Shown here: positions 15,746 through 25,051 of the stretch, in pieces | Layout: every line of letters begins with the position of its first letter | How positions within the stretch are numbered: the stretch's first letter is position 1 | Assembly (NCBI GenBank): GCA_965250275.1 | Contig: OZ252297.1 | Span: 3,968,001 to 4,032,000, forward strand | Reading direction: 5' to 3' | From: G965250275 sp965250275 | Lineage (GTDB): Bacteria > Pseudomonadota > Alphaproteobacteria > Rhodobacterales > Rhodobacteraceae | Length of the DNA: 64,000 bases | Notes under the pieces: model-generated | The model's database searches: none | What the model saw: the letters and a program-made list of their open reading frames with translations, nothing else | What the model was told of the DNA's origin: nothing | Position numbers and translations under genes: made by a program

Positions 15746-17688
15746 TCGCGCCGCTTGCTGAGGTAGTCATCAGTTGTGCGCGGCCGCGGCCGTTCCCCAC
15801 CGCTGAATGGGTTGTCCTCGGAGTGAAACTGCGCATTCACGCGGCAATTGTCACACATCTGGATCATCTGCGCCGCTTTGGGGTTCTGGAACATCGAATG
15901 CTTGCCCGCCAGCTTCTCCATGATCTTCTCAACCGTGGATTTGACGCCGAACAAGGCCCCGCACTCGATACAGGCAAATGGTTCCTCCTCGTTCAGGACC
16001 ACTTGCTCCAATGCGCTGTCCGCAAGGTTCAGCCGCGCCTCGTAGGTAATGGCGTCCTCGGGGCAGATGTTGGCACATAGCCCGCATTGCAGGCACGCGT
16101 CTTCTTGAAAACGGAGCTGCGGCATGTCCGGGTTTTCGCCCAAAGCGCCAGACGGACACAGTGAAACGCAGCTCAGGCACAAGGTGCACGCATCCGTGTC
16201 CACCAGTACCGCGCCGTACGGCGCGCCCTCAGGAAGTGCGAGACTGTCGGCGTCCGGGCGCAGAGCCTTGACGGCCTGTCGGGTGATCTGTCGGCGCGTT
16301 CCCATCGGCCGGATCGGGGTCACATCAGGTTTCGGCACGGGCTCACCGAACAATGCATCAGAGAGCGCGTCGGGATCCGACACATCGAGATGAGACAACT
16401 TGCCAGGCGTGATGGCTTCTACGAGTGCTGCCTCTCGCTCCAACGGTTCGCGCTCGGTCGCGGGCGCCAACAAGATAGAGACATGGGCAAAACCTGCCGC
16501 CAGAGCACACAGCGCCTCGGCGTGACCAAACGCATTCAAAGCGTCGAGTTCGAGCGGAATGACATTCGCCGGCAAACCCCGACCAAACCGCGCGGCCAGC
16601 GCGATCATTTCGCGACCATGCCCATCATGGACCAGCAACCGTGGTGCCGTGCCGCCCGCGTCCTGATAGGCACGCGCCAGCGTCTGCACCCGACGCATCG
16701 TCAGATCTACGGGCGGCGCGTCGTAACTGATCGCCCCTGATGGGCAAAGCGAAGAACACGCACCGCAGCCCGCGCAGATCATCGGGTCTATGGTCACGTG
16801 TTCCCCATTTGGGGTGATGGCGCCTGTTGGGCACGCATCAAGGCAGCGTGTGCAGGCGACTTGTTCGGCCCTTGAATGCGCGCAGAGCATAGGCTCGAGT
16901 TTGACGTAGAGGGGCTTCTCAAATGTCCCTATGAGATGCGACGCCTGCAGCACGGCCTCTGCGACGGCGGACGAGCTTCGAGGGTCGGCCCGCACATATC
17001 CCTCGCGTTTGTGCGGCGCCGAAAAAAGCGCCGTGTCTCCGGAGAGATCGAGAATGAGATCACACACAGACTGGCCGCCGTCGCGCGGCTCGGTCAGGGT
17101 CTGTGCGCCGCGTCCGCCCGGGACGACCTGTTGCAAGCTGTCGATGGTTACCGCAAAGGCTCCCAGCGCTCCGCTGGCCCTCCTCAGACGACCACGAACC
17201 ACGTCATAGGCGCGCGTCAGCGGCAGGTCGGTGGTGTCTGTCAGCAGCAGCGTGACGGACAAATGATCCTTGAGTTGTTCGGCTGCCCCGATCGCGACAT
17301 CTCCGGCACCGACGATCAGACAAACCCCTTCGGACACCACGTCAACCGACTTGGATGCGGGTGCCGGCAGTGCCGCTTCGGCAACCAATGCGGCCATCTT
17401 GGGTAGTTTTGGGGCGGTATCTTCGGTCCAACCCGCACGGTCGCGCAGATCCAGAACGGGGGGTGACTGGACCCCAATTTCGGCGGCCAGCTCCTCAAAA
17501 AAGCGGTGTTCTTGCGTGCAGCAAAAAACTGATTCGCCAGCCGTTAGAGCCTCGGCTGCTTGCTCCGATTGGGTGGTGCAGAGGGACGAATGCACCTTCG
17601 AACACCTGATCCCGGTTGCACCTGACAGGGCCTCAGCATCAATTGGATTGGTTCCCAAACAATCACACAAAATCAATGTTTTATCCAT
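15739..17688 (-). CDS. Large polyferredoxin (four [4Fe-4S] sites) of the formate dehydrogenase locus
   Basis: Cytoplasmic protein of 649 residues. Two bacterial-ferredoxin pairs are visible: CTRCLDACP (Cys279-286) with CAGCGACSSLCP (Cys305-315), and CTLCLSCVSLCP with CLQCGLCANICP near residues 495-560. A C-terminal CIEC...CDNC set may bind metal or a further cluster. Residues 120-200 carry a Rossmann-like GVCLIVGAGDVAIGAA segment. The family is known beside DUF3305/DUF3306 and formate dehydrogenase genes and probably relays electrons or aids maturation. It is divergent from the main formate dehydrogenase operon and convergent with the cytochrome c fusion. Confidence 0.8.
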   Translation of the reverse strand: MDKTLILCDCLGTNPIDAEALSGATGIRCSKVHSSLCTTQSEQAAEALTAGESVFCCTQEHRFFEELAAEIGVQSPPVLDLRDRAGWTEDTAPKLPKMAALVAEAALPAPASKSVDVVSEGVCLIVGAGDVAIGAAEQLKDHLSVTLLLTDTTDLPLTRAYDVVRGRLRRASGALGAFAVTIDSLQQVVPGGRGAQTLTEPRDGGQSVCDLILDLSGDTALFSAPHKREGYVRADPRSSSAVAEAVLQASHLIGTFEKPLYVKLEPMLCAHSRAEQVACTRCLDACPTGAITPNGEHVTIDPMICAGCGACSSLCPSGAISYDAPPVDLTMRRVQTLARAYQDAGGTAPRLLVHDGHGREMIALAARFGRGLPANVIPLELDALNAFGHAEALCALAAGFAHVSILLAPATEREPLEREAALVEAITPGKLSHLDVSDPDALSDALFGEPVPKPDVTPIRPMGTRRQITRQAVKALRPDADSLALPEGAPYGAVLVDTDACTLCLSCVSLCPSGALGENPDMPQLRFQEDACLQCGLCANICPEDAITYEARLNLADSALEQVVLNEEEPFACIECGALFGVKSTVEKIMEKLAGKHSMFQNPKAAQMIQMCDNCRVNAQFHSEDNPFSGGERPRPRTTDDYLSKRRDH

Positions 17689-18029
17689 GATTACCTGGCT
17701 GCCTTTTCCTGCATTTTGGGTGGCTCGGTGGTGAGTGAAACTCCTTCAACTAGACATGATTCCTGTCCACCGTAAACCGGATTTCTGGTCGCCGCTCTTG
17801 CCATACGCACGCTGAAATTCGCGAAGTGATTCGTCGCTAATGCGATGATCTCAATTCCAGACTAAAACAGTCGAGATGGACAAAACGTCCAAGGTGGCAT
17901 GCAACTGTACACAGTGCTGCCCAAATTGACCGGCAAGCTTAGAACACAGGCAGTTTGCGAAGATGACCGTTGCGCTGCGCGTCCGGTCCGCCAAGCTGGG
18001 ACCATCGAGACGTTAAGACCCCGGGATCT
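17689..18029. promoter_or_regulatory. Divergent promoter region of the formate dehydrogenase locus
   Basis: 341 gene-free bases between the polyferredoxin gene (minus) and the DUF3305 gene (plus). A TTCGCGAA palindrome lies at 17818-17825, followed by related TTCGTCGC. I could not find a sigma-54 type GG-N10-GC element, in line with the locus regulators lacking the sigma-54 contact loop. Exact promoters cannot be assigned by eye. Confidence 0.45.
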
Positions 18030-18596
18030 GTGAACCAAACTTTCGCCAAAACCCAGACCATACCGATTGGCGTCGTCCTGCGTCGTGCGCCGGGCGTGAC
18101 GCGATGGGCCAAGTGGGCGTGGTCGGCACGGGCCGTGCTTCCGGGTGCCGGTGCCGCAAACTGGCAAATCCTGCGCGAAGAAGATGGGGCGACCGAGTAT
18201 CATGCCGCTACCCTGCCGCTGGAACTGCACTGGACCCAGACCGAAGCCTACCTGAACGGGCTCTCCTCGGAGGTGCCCAGCATTTACGTCATCCTTCGGG
18301 ACGCAGGGCACGAAGAGGAGCGCCCGCTCGAACCTTTGTTGGTCACGGCCTCTCCCTACGAAGCGCAGGACTACGCAGACAGTGGCGAGGAACTGGTCGA
18401 GAAGGTGCCGATGCCGCATGGGCTGGTCGCCTGGGTCAGGGATTTCGCATTGGCCCACCACCAGGACGAGGTGTTCGTGAAACGTCGCCGCGACAAGAAG
18501 CGCACGGACGTCGTCGAAGAAGGGATCGGCGATCCCCGCATCCGACAGGTGGCCGATGTCTACAGGGCCCCCGCCAAACGGAGGCGGCTGCAATGA
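18030..18596 (+). CDS. DUF3305 domain-containing protein
   Basis: Cytoplasmic protein of 188 residues. The start is a GTG giving MNQTFAKTQTIPIGVVLRR; upstream codons in frame do not resemble the family. The body (RWAKWAWSARAVLPG...LREEDGATEYHAATLPLELH) matches DUF3305, a family almost always found with DUF3306, TorD-type chaperones and formate dehydrogenase. It is the first gene of the plus-strand formate dehydrogenase operon and overlaps DUF3306 by four bases (ATGA). Its biochemical role is unknown; context suggests enzyme maturation or assembly. Confidence 0.78.
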   Translation: MNQTFAKTQTIPIGVVLRRAPGVTRWAKWAWSARAVLPGAGAANWQILREEDGATEYHAATLPLELHWTQTEAYLNGLSSEVPSIYVILRDAGHEEERPLEPLLVTASPYEAQDYADSGEELVEKVPMPHGLVAWVRDFALAHHQDEVFVKRRRDKKRTDVVEEGIGDPRIRQVADVYRAPAKRRRLQ

Positions 18597-19204
18597 ACGG
18601 AAGTGATTTCTGGTCCCGCCGCAAGGCGCAGGTGGAAGCCGAAGAGCGTGCTGAACTGGCCGCTGCGCAGCTTGCCGAGCGCGAGGCACGCGAAGCCAAA
18701 CTTGAAGAAAAATCCGACGCCGAGATTCTGGAAGAGCTTTCGCTGCCTGATCCCGACACGCTGACCGAAGGCGCGGATTTCAAGGCCTACCTGACCGAAG
18801 CGGTGCCCCAGCGTATCCGGCTGCGCGCCTTGCGGCGGCTCTGGCGCGTCAACCCCGTGCTCGCAAACCTCGATGGTCTGGTCGACTACGGCGGAGATTT
18901 CACCGACGCCAGCTGCGTCATCGAAAATATGCAAACCGCCTATCAGGTCGGCAAAGGCATGTTGAAACATATCGAGGCCATGGCGAAAGAGGCCGAGCTG
19001 GCCGATACTCCTGCGGAGCCAGAAGTCGAAGAGACCGAGGAAATCGAAGTTGCAGCGCTCGAGACTTCGGAGCCACCGGCATTTTCCACGGCACCCTTGC
19101 CCGAGACACCCGCACCGATGGAGCCCGAGGAAGAGATCGTGGATCTGGCGGCTCAGCCCGGTCCCAGAATGCGGTTTCGCTTCGCCGAGGAGCAGACCGC
19201 ATGA
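18593..19204 (+). CDS. DUF3306 domain-containing protein
   Basis: Protein of 203 residues. Residues 1-50 (NGSDFWSRRKAQVEAEERAEL...) form a charged coiled coil, 55-125 are the conserved DUF3306 core (ILEELSLPDPDTLTEGADF, RIRLRALRRLWRVNPVLANLDGL, DYGGDF), and the tail to 203 is acidic, proline-rich and probably disordered. Overlaps of four bases on both sides tie it to DUF3305 and the TorD chaperone. The disordered, coiled-coil make-up suggests a scaffold in formate dehydrogenase assembly; this is inference. Confidence 0.78.
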   Translation: MNGSDFWSRRKAQVEAEERAELAAAQLAEREAREAKLEEKSDAEILEELSLPDPDTLTEGADFKAYLTEAVPQRIRLRALRRLWRVNPVLANLDGLVDYGGDFTDASCVIENMQTAYQVGKGMLKHIEAMAKEAELADTPAEPEVEETEEIEVAALETSEPPAFSTAPLPETPAPMEPEEEIVDLAAQPGPRMRFRFAEEQTA

Positions 19205-19827
19205 CCACACAGGATAAAGTTATGGACCTGCCACCCGAACCGCATGTCGCTGAAGAAGACCGACTGCGCGCCGATCTTTACAACTATCTCGGTCTGATCC
19301 TGTCCCGCCCGCCCGATCAGATGCTGCTGGGGCAGACCGCCGGACTTTCCGGCGATGACGGCGAGCTTGGCACAGCCATCAATGCGCTGAGCAAGGTGGC
19401 ACAACTCACCAAACCTAAGGGCGTGGAAATTGAGTTCAACAAGCTGTTCATCGGCCTTGGGCGGGGCGAGTTGCTGCCTTACGCCAGCTACTATCTGACA
19501 GGTTTTCTCAACGAAAAGCCGCTCGCCGTTCTGCGGCAAGACATGGCATCTCGGGGTCTGACGCGCGCAGCGAACGTGTTTGAACCCGAAGACAACATCG
19601 CATCCCTGATGGAAATGATGGGCGCCCTGATTGCCGGCCGCTTCGGCAGCGCCGCGCCCCTGAGCGATCAGAAGATTTTCTACAACAAGCACATCGGCCC
19701 CTGGGCCGGTCACTTCTATTCGGACCTGGAGGCGGCAACCAACTCGGTCTTTTACGCCGCTGTCGGCGCTGTTGGCAGGGTGTTCATGGAGATCGAAGCC
19801 GAAGGGTTCCGAATGAGCGCGGAGTAA
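19201..19827 (+). CDS. TorD/DmsD-family molybdoenzyme chaperone
   Basis: All-helical redox-enzyme maturation chaperone of 208 residues. It contains LYNYLGLILSRPPDQMLL near the N terminus, EFNKLFIGLGRGELLPYASYYLTGFLNEKPLAVLRQD in the middle (the family core with its PYASYYLTG motif) and DNIASLMEMMGALI. Such proteins hold the molybdoenzyme before TAT export. It is encoded immediately before the TAT mini-protein and the catalytic subunit, which carries a twin-arginine leader, so that subunit is the expected client. The ATGA overlap with DUF3306 indicates coupling. Confidence 0.88.
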   Translation: MTTQDKVMDLPPEPHVAEEDRLRADLYNYLGLILSRPPDQMLLGQTAGLSGDDGELGTAINALSKVAQLTKPKGVEIEFNKLFIGLGRGELLPYASYYLTGFLNEKPLAVLRQDMASRGLTRAANVFEPEDNIASLMEMMGALIAGRFGSAAPLSDQKIFYNKHIGPWAGHFYSDLEAATNSVFYAAVGAVGRVFMEIEAEGFRMSAE

Positions 19828-19876
19828 TCCGCATCCACGGCGGGCAACCGCCATAACCACAGAGAGGAGGACTCTC

Positions 19877-20068
19877 ATGACCAGAAAATCCGAGGAGGCA
19901 TCAAGCCGCCGCGATTTTCTTAAGCTGGCCGGAACGGCAGCCCCGCTTGCAGCGGTCGCTGTGGCAACGACCAGTGGGACGGCCGAAGCCGCCGAGCCCG
20001 ACCTGACATCCGAAAAGATGCAGGACACCGCGCACACTCGCGCCTACCTCGACAGCGCCCGCTTTTAG
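19877..20068 (+). CDS. Formate dehydrogenase region TAT-signal mini-protein
   Basis: Protein of 63 residues, mostly a twin-arginine signal: SSRRDFLKLAGTAAPLAAVAVATT, ending at about residue 38, leaving a 25-residue mature part. This matches the small TAT target known from formate dehydrogenase regions (TIGR02811-type). A strong GAGAGGAGG ribosome site precedes it. It lies between TorD and the catalytic subunit; it may be a co-exported partner or a decoy that primes TorD or TAT (inference). Confidence 0.82.
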   Translation: MTRKSEEASSRRDFLKLAGTAAPLAAVAVATTSGTAEAAEPDLTSEKMQDTAHTRAYLDSARF

Positions 20069-20179
20069 GACCGGACGCTGTGAACTGCCGCCGGCGACTG
20101 GTTGCGTGACGCCCGACTGCCGCGTGGATCAAATCAAACCCACCTAGCCCCATTCGGGTTGCAAGGGAGGAGAAACACA

Positions 20180-23074
20180 ATGCTTAGGAAAAAGACCAAC
20201 GGGGTTGCGAGACGCCCCCAGCGGACAAGTATCCTGTCTGAGGTCGCGGGCAAATCCGTCGACCGCCGCGCGTTTCTGCGCGGCTCTGGCCTGGCCATTG
20301 GTGGTCTGGCCGCAATCAGCGCCACGGGGGGAACCGTGACGCAGGCGAATGCCGCCGCCGCCGCAACAGGTGCCGTTGACCTTGTCAAATCGGTCTGCAC
20401 GCACTGCTCGGTCGGCTGCACAGTCATTGCCGAAGTCCAGAACGGTGTCTGGACAGGTCAGGAGCCCGGCTGGGACAGCCCGTTCAACCTGGGTGCGCAT
20501 TGCGCCAAGGGGGCCTCGGTTCGTGAGCACGCTCATGGTGAGCGCCGCCTGAAGTATCCCATGAAGAAAGAGAACGGCGAATGGGTCCGTATCTCCTGGG
20601 AGCAGGCGATCGACGAGATCGGTGATGGCATGATGCAGATCCGCGAAGAAAGCGGACCTGACAGCGTCTATTGGCTGGGATCGGCCAAGCACAACAACGA
20701 ACAGGCCTATCTGTTCCGCAAGTTTGCGGCCTACTGGGGCACGAACAACGTGGATCACCAGGCGCGTATCTGTCACTCCACCACTGTTGCGGGTGTTGCG
20801 AACACATGGGGCTACGGCGCCATGACCAACAGCTACAACGACATCCATAACTCCAAGGCGATCTTCATCATCGGCGGCAACCCCGCGGAGGCACACCCTG
20901 TGTCGCTGCTGCACGTGCTGCGCGCCAAGGAGCAGAACAACGCCCCGGTCATCGTCTGCGACCCGCGCTTCACACGCACAGCGGCCCACGCCGACGAATA
21001 CGTCCGGTTCCGTCCCGGAACGGACGTGGCACTGGTCTGGGGGATCCTCTGGCACATCTTCGACAACGGATGGGAAGACAAAGAGTTCATCCGCACCCGT
21101 GTCTGGGGTATGGACCAGATCAAGGACGAAGTGGCGAACTGGACCCCCGAAGAGGTCGAGCGTGTCACCGGAGCGCCGGGCAGCCAGCTCAAGCGCGTTG
21201 CGCGGACACTTGCCAACAACCGTCCCGGCACCGTGATCTGGTGCATGGGCGGAACCCAGCACACCAATGGCAACAACAACACACGCGCTTACTGTGTGTT
21301 GCAGCTGGCACTGGGCAACATGGGCACCACAGGTGGCGGCACCAACATCTTCCGCGGCCATGACAACGTGCAGGGCGCAACGGACCTTGGGGTCCTGAGC
21401 CACACGCTGCCCGGTTACTACGGTCTGAAGCCCGGGTCCTGGGCGCATTGGGCCCGTGTCTGGGGCGAGGATATCGATTGGCTGAAAGGTCAGTTTGCTT
21501 CGCAGAAAGATGCCGAGGGCAAAGACAAGTCGCTGATGAACCTCACCGGGATCCCGGTCTCGCGCTGGATCGACGGCATTCTCGAAGACAAGGACAACAT
21601 GGATCAGCCGGACAACGTCCGGGCCATGGTGCTTTGGGGCCACGCGCCAAACTCTCAAACGCGGATGAAAGAGATGAAAACCGCGATGGAGAAACTGGAC
21701 ATGCTGGTGGTTGTCGACCCGTTCCCGACGGTGTCGGCGGTTCTGCATGACCGAACGGATGGCGTTTACCTGCTGCCGGCTTCGACTCAGTTCGAAACGC
21801 GTGGGTCTGTGACGGCCTCCAACCGCTCGCTGCAGTGGCGCGATAAGATCATCGACCCGCTCTTCGAGTCGTTGCCGGATCACGTCATCATGGCCAAGTT
21901 CGCCAACAAGTTCGGCTGGGCAGACAGGTTCTTCCGGAACATCGAGATGGAGGACCCGGAAACGCCCAACGTTGAAAGCGTGACGCGCGAGTTCAACGCC
22001 GGCATGTGGACCGTTGGTTACACCGGGCAAAGCCCGGAGCGGATCAAAACGCATATGGCCAACCAGCACACGTTCGACCGGACGACGCTGCAGGCGATCG
22101 GCGGACCCGCGGACGGTGACTACTATGGTATGCCATGGCCATGCTGGGGCACGCCGGAGATGAACCACCCCGGTACGCCAAACCTCTATGACATGTCCAA
22201 ACCTGTCGCAGAGGGTGGCCTGACCTTCCGCGCCCGTTTCGGCGTGGAGCGGGATGGCGACAACCTGCTCGCCGAAGGCGTCTACAGCGTCGGATCGGAG
22301 ATTCAGGACGGGTATCCCGAGTTCACCATGCAAATGCTGATGGACCTGGGATGGGATGGCGATCTGACCGCCGAGGAGCGCGCCGCGATCGATGCGGTTG
22401 CCGGTCCGAAAACCAACTGGAAAACCGACCTTTCGGGCGGGATCCAGCGGGTGGCGATCAAGCATGGCTGTGCACCGTTCGGAAACGCAAAGGCCCGCGC
22501 CGTTGTGTGGACGTTCCCCGATCCGGTTCCGATTCACCGCGAGCCGCTCTACACCAACCGTCGCGATCTGGTCGCGGACTACCCAACATACGAGGACCGC
22601 AAGTTCTACCGCTTGCCGACCATGTATGCCTCGATCCAGAAAAACGACTTCTCCAAGGACTACCCGATCATCCTGACTTCGGGGCGTCTGGTGGAGTACG
22701 AGGGCGGCGGGGACGAAACCCGGTCGAACCCCTGGTTGGCTGAGCTACAACAGGACATGTTCGTCGAGGTCAATCCGCGCGATGCCAACAACCTTGGTAT
22801 CCGTGACGGAGCGCAGGTCTGGGTCGAAGGCCCGGAAGGCGGCAAGGTCAAAGTGATGGCCATGGTGACCGAACGCGTCGGTAGCGGTGTGGCGTTCATG
22901 CCGTTCCACTTTGGTGGCCATTTCGAGGGTGTGGACCAGCGGGACAAGTACCCCGCGGGCGCTGACCCCTATGTTCTGGGCGAGAGCACGAACACCGCGC
23001 AGACCTATGGCTATGATTCAGTGACCCAGATGCAGGAGACGAAAGCCACTCTCTGCAAAATCTGGGCAGCATAA
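20180..23074 (+). CDS. fdhA: Formate dehydrogenase, molybdopterin catalytic subunit
   Basis: Periplasmic enzyme of 964 residues oxidising formate to CO2. The start MLRKKTNG follows GGGAGGAG. The TAT leader is VDRRAFLRGSGLAIGG. One [4Fe-4S] cluster is ligated by Cys73, Cys76, Cys80 and Cys108. The Mo ligand is Cys198 with catalytic His199 (QARICHSTTVAG), where E. coli FdnG has selenocysteine; this is thus a Cys enzyme. The C-terminal molydopterin-binding domain (ILTSGRLVEYEGGGDETRSNPWLAEL) is complete. Followed at 13 bases by the Fe-S subunit. The molybdenum-or-tungsten choice cannot be read from sequence. Confidence 0.93.
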   Translation: MLRKKTNGVARRPQRTSILSEVAGKSVDRRAFLRGSGLAIGGLAAISATGGTVTQANAAAAATGAVDLVKSVCTHCSVGCTVIAEVQNGVWTGQEPGWDSPFNLGAHCAKGASVREHAHGERRLKYPMKKENGEWVRISWEQAIDEIGDGMMQIREESGPDSVYWLGSAKHNNEQAYLFRKFAAYWGTNNVDHQARICHSTTVAGVANTWGYGAMTNSYNDIHNSKAIFIIGGNPAEAHPVSLLHVLRAKEQNNAPVIVCDPRFTRTAAHADEYVRFRPGTDVALVWGILWHIFDNGWEDKEFIRTRVWGMDQIKDEVANWTPEEVERVTGAPGSQLKRVARTLANNRPGTVIWCMGGTQHTNGNNNTRAYCVLQLALGNMGTTGGGTNIFRGHDNVQGATDLGVLSHTLPGYYGLKPGSWAHWARVWGEDIDWLKGQFASQKDAEGKDKSLMNLTGIPVSRWIDGILEDKDNMDQPDNVRAMVLWGHAPNSQTRMKEMKTAMEKLDMLVVVDPFPTVSAVLHDRTDGVYLLPASTQFETRGSVTASNRSLQWRDKIIDPLFESLPDHVIMAKFANKFGWADRFFRNIEMEDPETPNVESVTREFNAGMWTVGYTGQSPERIKTHMANQHTFDRTTLQAIGGPADGDYYGMPWPCWGTPEMNHPGTPNLYDMSKPVAEGGLTFRARFGVERDGDNLLAEGVYSVGSEIQDGYPEFTMQMLMDLGWDGDLTAEERAAIDAVAGPKTNWKTDLSGGIQRVAIKHGCAPFGNAKARAVVWTFPDPVPIHREPLYTNRRDLVADYPTYEDRKFYRLPTMYASIQKNDFSKDYPIILTSGRLVEYEGGGDETRSNPWLAELQQDMFVEVNPRDANNLGIRDGAQVWVEGPEGGKVKVMAMVTERVGSGVAFMPFHFGGHFEGVDQRDKYPAGADPYVLGESTNTAQTYGYDSVTQMQETKATLCKIWAA

Positions 23075-23087
23075 GGGAGGACGATCA

Positions 23088-23681
23088 ATGGCAAGAGCAA
23101 AGTTTCTTTGCGACGCAGAGCGCTGCATTGAATGCAATGCCTGTGTGACGGCCTGTAAGAACGAACATGAGGTGCCATGGGGCATCAACCGACGAAGGGT
23201 GGTGACCATCAACGATGGGTCGCCCGGCGAACGGTCGATCTCCGTGGCCTGCATGCACTGTTCGGATGCGCCGTGCATGGCGGTCTGCCCTGTGGACTGT
23301 TTCTACCAGAACGAAGAGGGCGTGGTCCTGCACTCCAAGGACCTCTGCATCGGGTGCGGATACTGCTTCTACGCCTGCCCCTTTGGTGCACCACAGTTCC
23401 CGCAGGCCGGGAACTTCGGGTCCCGCGGCAAGATGGACAAGTGCACCTTCTGCGCCGGTGGCCCGGAAGAAACGCACTCCACGGCCGAGTTCGCCAAGTA
23501 CGGACGCAACCGCATTGCCGAAGGCAAACTGCCGATCTGCGCGGAAATGTGTTCCACCAAGGCGTTGCTCGCGGGTGACGGTGACATCGTCGCCAACATC
23601 TATCGTGAGCGCGTTGTGGCCCGCGGCTTCGGGTCCGGAGCCTGGGGCTGGGGCAGCGCCTACGGACAACAGGACGGCTAA
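23088..23681 (+). CDS. fdhB: Formate dehydrogenase Fe-S (beta) subunit
   Basis: Ferredoxin-type electron-transfer subunit of 197 residues. Four cluster regions are visible: CIECNACVTACKNEHE, CMHCSDAPCMAVCPVDCF, CIGCGYCFYACPFGAPQF and CTFCAGG...CAEMCSTKALL, enough for four [4Fe-4S] clusters in the usual crossed pattern. No TAT leader, so it should be exported with the catalytic subunit. It lacks the C-terminal membrane helix of E. coli FdnH, so it resembles the FDH3-type subunit. A GGGAGGAC ribosome site precedes the ATG. Confidence 0.92.
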   Translation: MARAKFLCDAERCIECNACVTACKNEHEVPWGINRRRVVTINDGSPGERSISVACMHCSDAPCMAVCPVDCFYQNEEGVVLHSKDLCIGCGYCFYACPFGAPQFPQAGNFGSRGKMDKCTFCAGGPEETHSTAEFAKYGRNRIAEGKLPICAEMCSTKALLAGDGDIVANIYRERVVARGFGSGAWGWGSAYGQQDG

Positions 23682-23692
23682 GGCTGACCATC

Positions 23693-23718
23693 GGCAGGGG
23701 GCTTTCGAGCCCCCTGCC
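23693..23718 (+). terminator. Intra-operon GC-rich hairpin
   Basis: A perfect 11-base stem (GGCAGGGGGCT / AGCCCCCTGCC) with a TTCG loop starts 11 bases after the beta-subunit stop. No proper T-run follows (CTGACTCTTT), so it is more likely a partial terminator or an mRNA-stabilising structure separating fdhAB from the cytochrome b gene. Confidence 0.6.
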
Positions 23719-23826
23719 CTGACTCTTTCCCGCCTCTTTCAGTTCGCGCAGATCAGCGAGCCGGAAAGACGCTTTGAGCGGCGGTACAGCCGCCGTTGCT
23801 CCGAACCAACACTCAGGGAGACGATC

Positions 23827-25050
23827 ATGCTTCGCCATCTGCTGGCCCTTCTTTTCTTCGCTCTGCTGTGCGGCCCGATCGCGGCCACAGCGCAGGAGAC
23901 CGATGCGCCAGCCGCCCCCGATCGCAGTGCAACGGGCGGCGCGCAGACGCTGGAAGACATCCTCGCGCGGCAACGCGGAGAAAAAGTCGACGACAGCTTC
24001 CGCAGAGATAACACCGGTGACCCCGACAGCGCCGCGAGCATGGCGTCGCAGCTGGGTACCTTGGGTGGCCAGTCGAACTCTGAGGTCTGGCGTGCCTTGA
24101 GGTACGGGTATGACGGAGTGGAGGTCTCTGCTGGCGGAGACGTGGCGCGGGTTCTGATGCAGGACGGCGGCATGTGGTGGTACCAGTTTCGACAGGGCCC
24201 GCTGATGCGATATGGTGGCTGGTTGCTTCTGGGCACACTGGGTGCATTGGCGCTGTTCTTTGTATTGCGCGGACGCATTCGCATCGACGAGCCCATGACC
24301 GGTCGTACCGTGACCCGCTTCAAATCCATCGAAAGATTCAGTCACTGGCTGCTGGCCGGGTCGTTTATTCTGCTTGGTCTGACCGGATTGGCGTCCTTGT
24401 TCGGGCGTACGGTTCTGGTGCCCGTGTTCGGCCATGAAGCCAACGCGACAATCCTTGTGGCCTCAAAGTGGATTCACAACAACGTGGCCTGGGCCTTTAT
24501 GCTGGCGCTGATCATGGTCTTTGTCATGTGGGTGCGGCACAACATTCCCAACCGGACCGATCTGGTCTGGATCAGCCAGGCTGGCGGGATCGTTGGATCG
24601 AAACACCCCCCCGCCAAGAAGTTCAACTTCGGTCAGAAACTGATCTTCTGGTCTGTGATCCTGTTGGGCGGGTCGATTTCGATCTCTGGTTTGTCGCTGC
24701 TTTTCCCGTTTGAAATGCCGCTGTTTGCCAAAACGTTCGCCACGCTGAACAACCTTGGCATCACCGGACTGCTGGGCATGGACCCGCTGCCGGTCGACAT
24801 GAGCCCGCAAGAAGAGATGCAATACGCGCAGCTCTGGCACGCAATTGTCAGCTTTGTCCTGATGGCCATCGTGCTGGCTCATATCTACATCGGCTCGGTC
24901 GGCATGGAGGGCGCATTTGACGCCATGGGCAGCGGCGAAGTGGATGAAGCCTGGGCGCACCAGCACCACAGTCTGTGGCTTGACGAGGTCAAGGAGGCCG
25001 ATGCCACGTCGTCTCAGCCCGACCGGCCCACCACCACGCCCGCTGAATAG
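23827..25050 (+). CDS. fdhC: Formate dehydrogenase cytochrome b556 (gamma) subunit
   Basis: Membrane subunit of 407 residues passing electrons from the Fe-S subunit to the quinone pool. It has a cleavable leader (1-22), a periplasmic segment (to about 115), then five hydrophobic helices. The b-heme histidines are likely in KSIERFSHWLLAGSF, WIHNNVAW, AQLWHAIVSF and VLAHIYIGS. The start at MLRHLLAL follows a good GGGAGAC site; the open frame extends 204 codons further upstream but lies antisense-free within the beta gene and is not used. The next gene begins two bases after its stop. Confidence 0.9.
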   Translation: MLRHLLALLFFALLCGPIAATAQETDAPAAPDRSATGGAQTLEDILARQRGEKVDDSFRRDNTGDPDSAASMASQLGTLGGQSNSEVWRALRYGYDGVEVSAGGDVARVLMQDGGMWWYQFRQGPLMRYGGWLLLGTLGALALFFVLRGRIRIDEPMTGRTVTRFKSIERFSHWLLAGSFILLGLTGLASLFGRTVLVPVFGHEANATILVASKWIHNNVAWAFMLALIMVFVMWVRHNIPNRTDLVWISQAGGIVGSKHPPAKKFNFGQKLIFWSVILLGGSISISGLSLLFPFEMPLFAKTFATLNNLGITGLLGMDPLPVDMSPQEEMQYAQLWHAIVSFVLMAIVLAHIYIGSVGMEGAFDAMGSGEVDEAWAHQHHSLWLDEVKEADATSSQPDRPTTTPAE

Positions 25051-25051
25051 A

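Noticed and set aside
20771..20779. Possible selenocysteine site in formate dehydrogenase
   Set aside because: The active-site codon is a TGT cysteine codon, not TGA; no readthrough is needed.
20144..22537. 797-codon minus-strand open frame antisense to fdhA
   Set aside because: Translation is His/Arg/Val-rich with no domain; it is a codon-bias shadow of the formate dehydrogenase gene in high-GC DNA.
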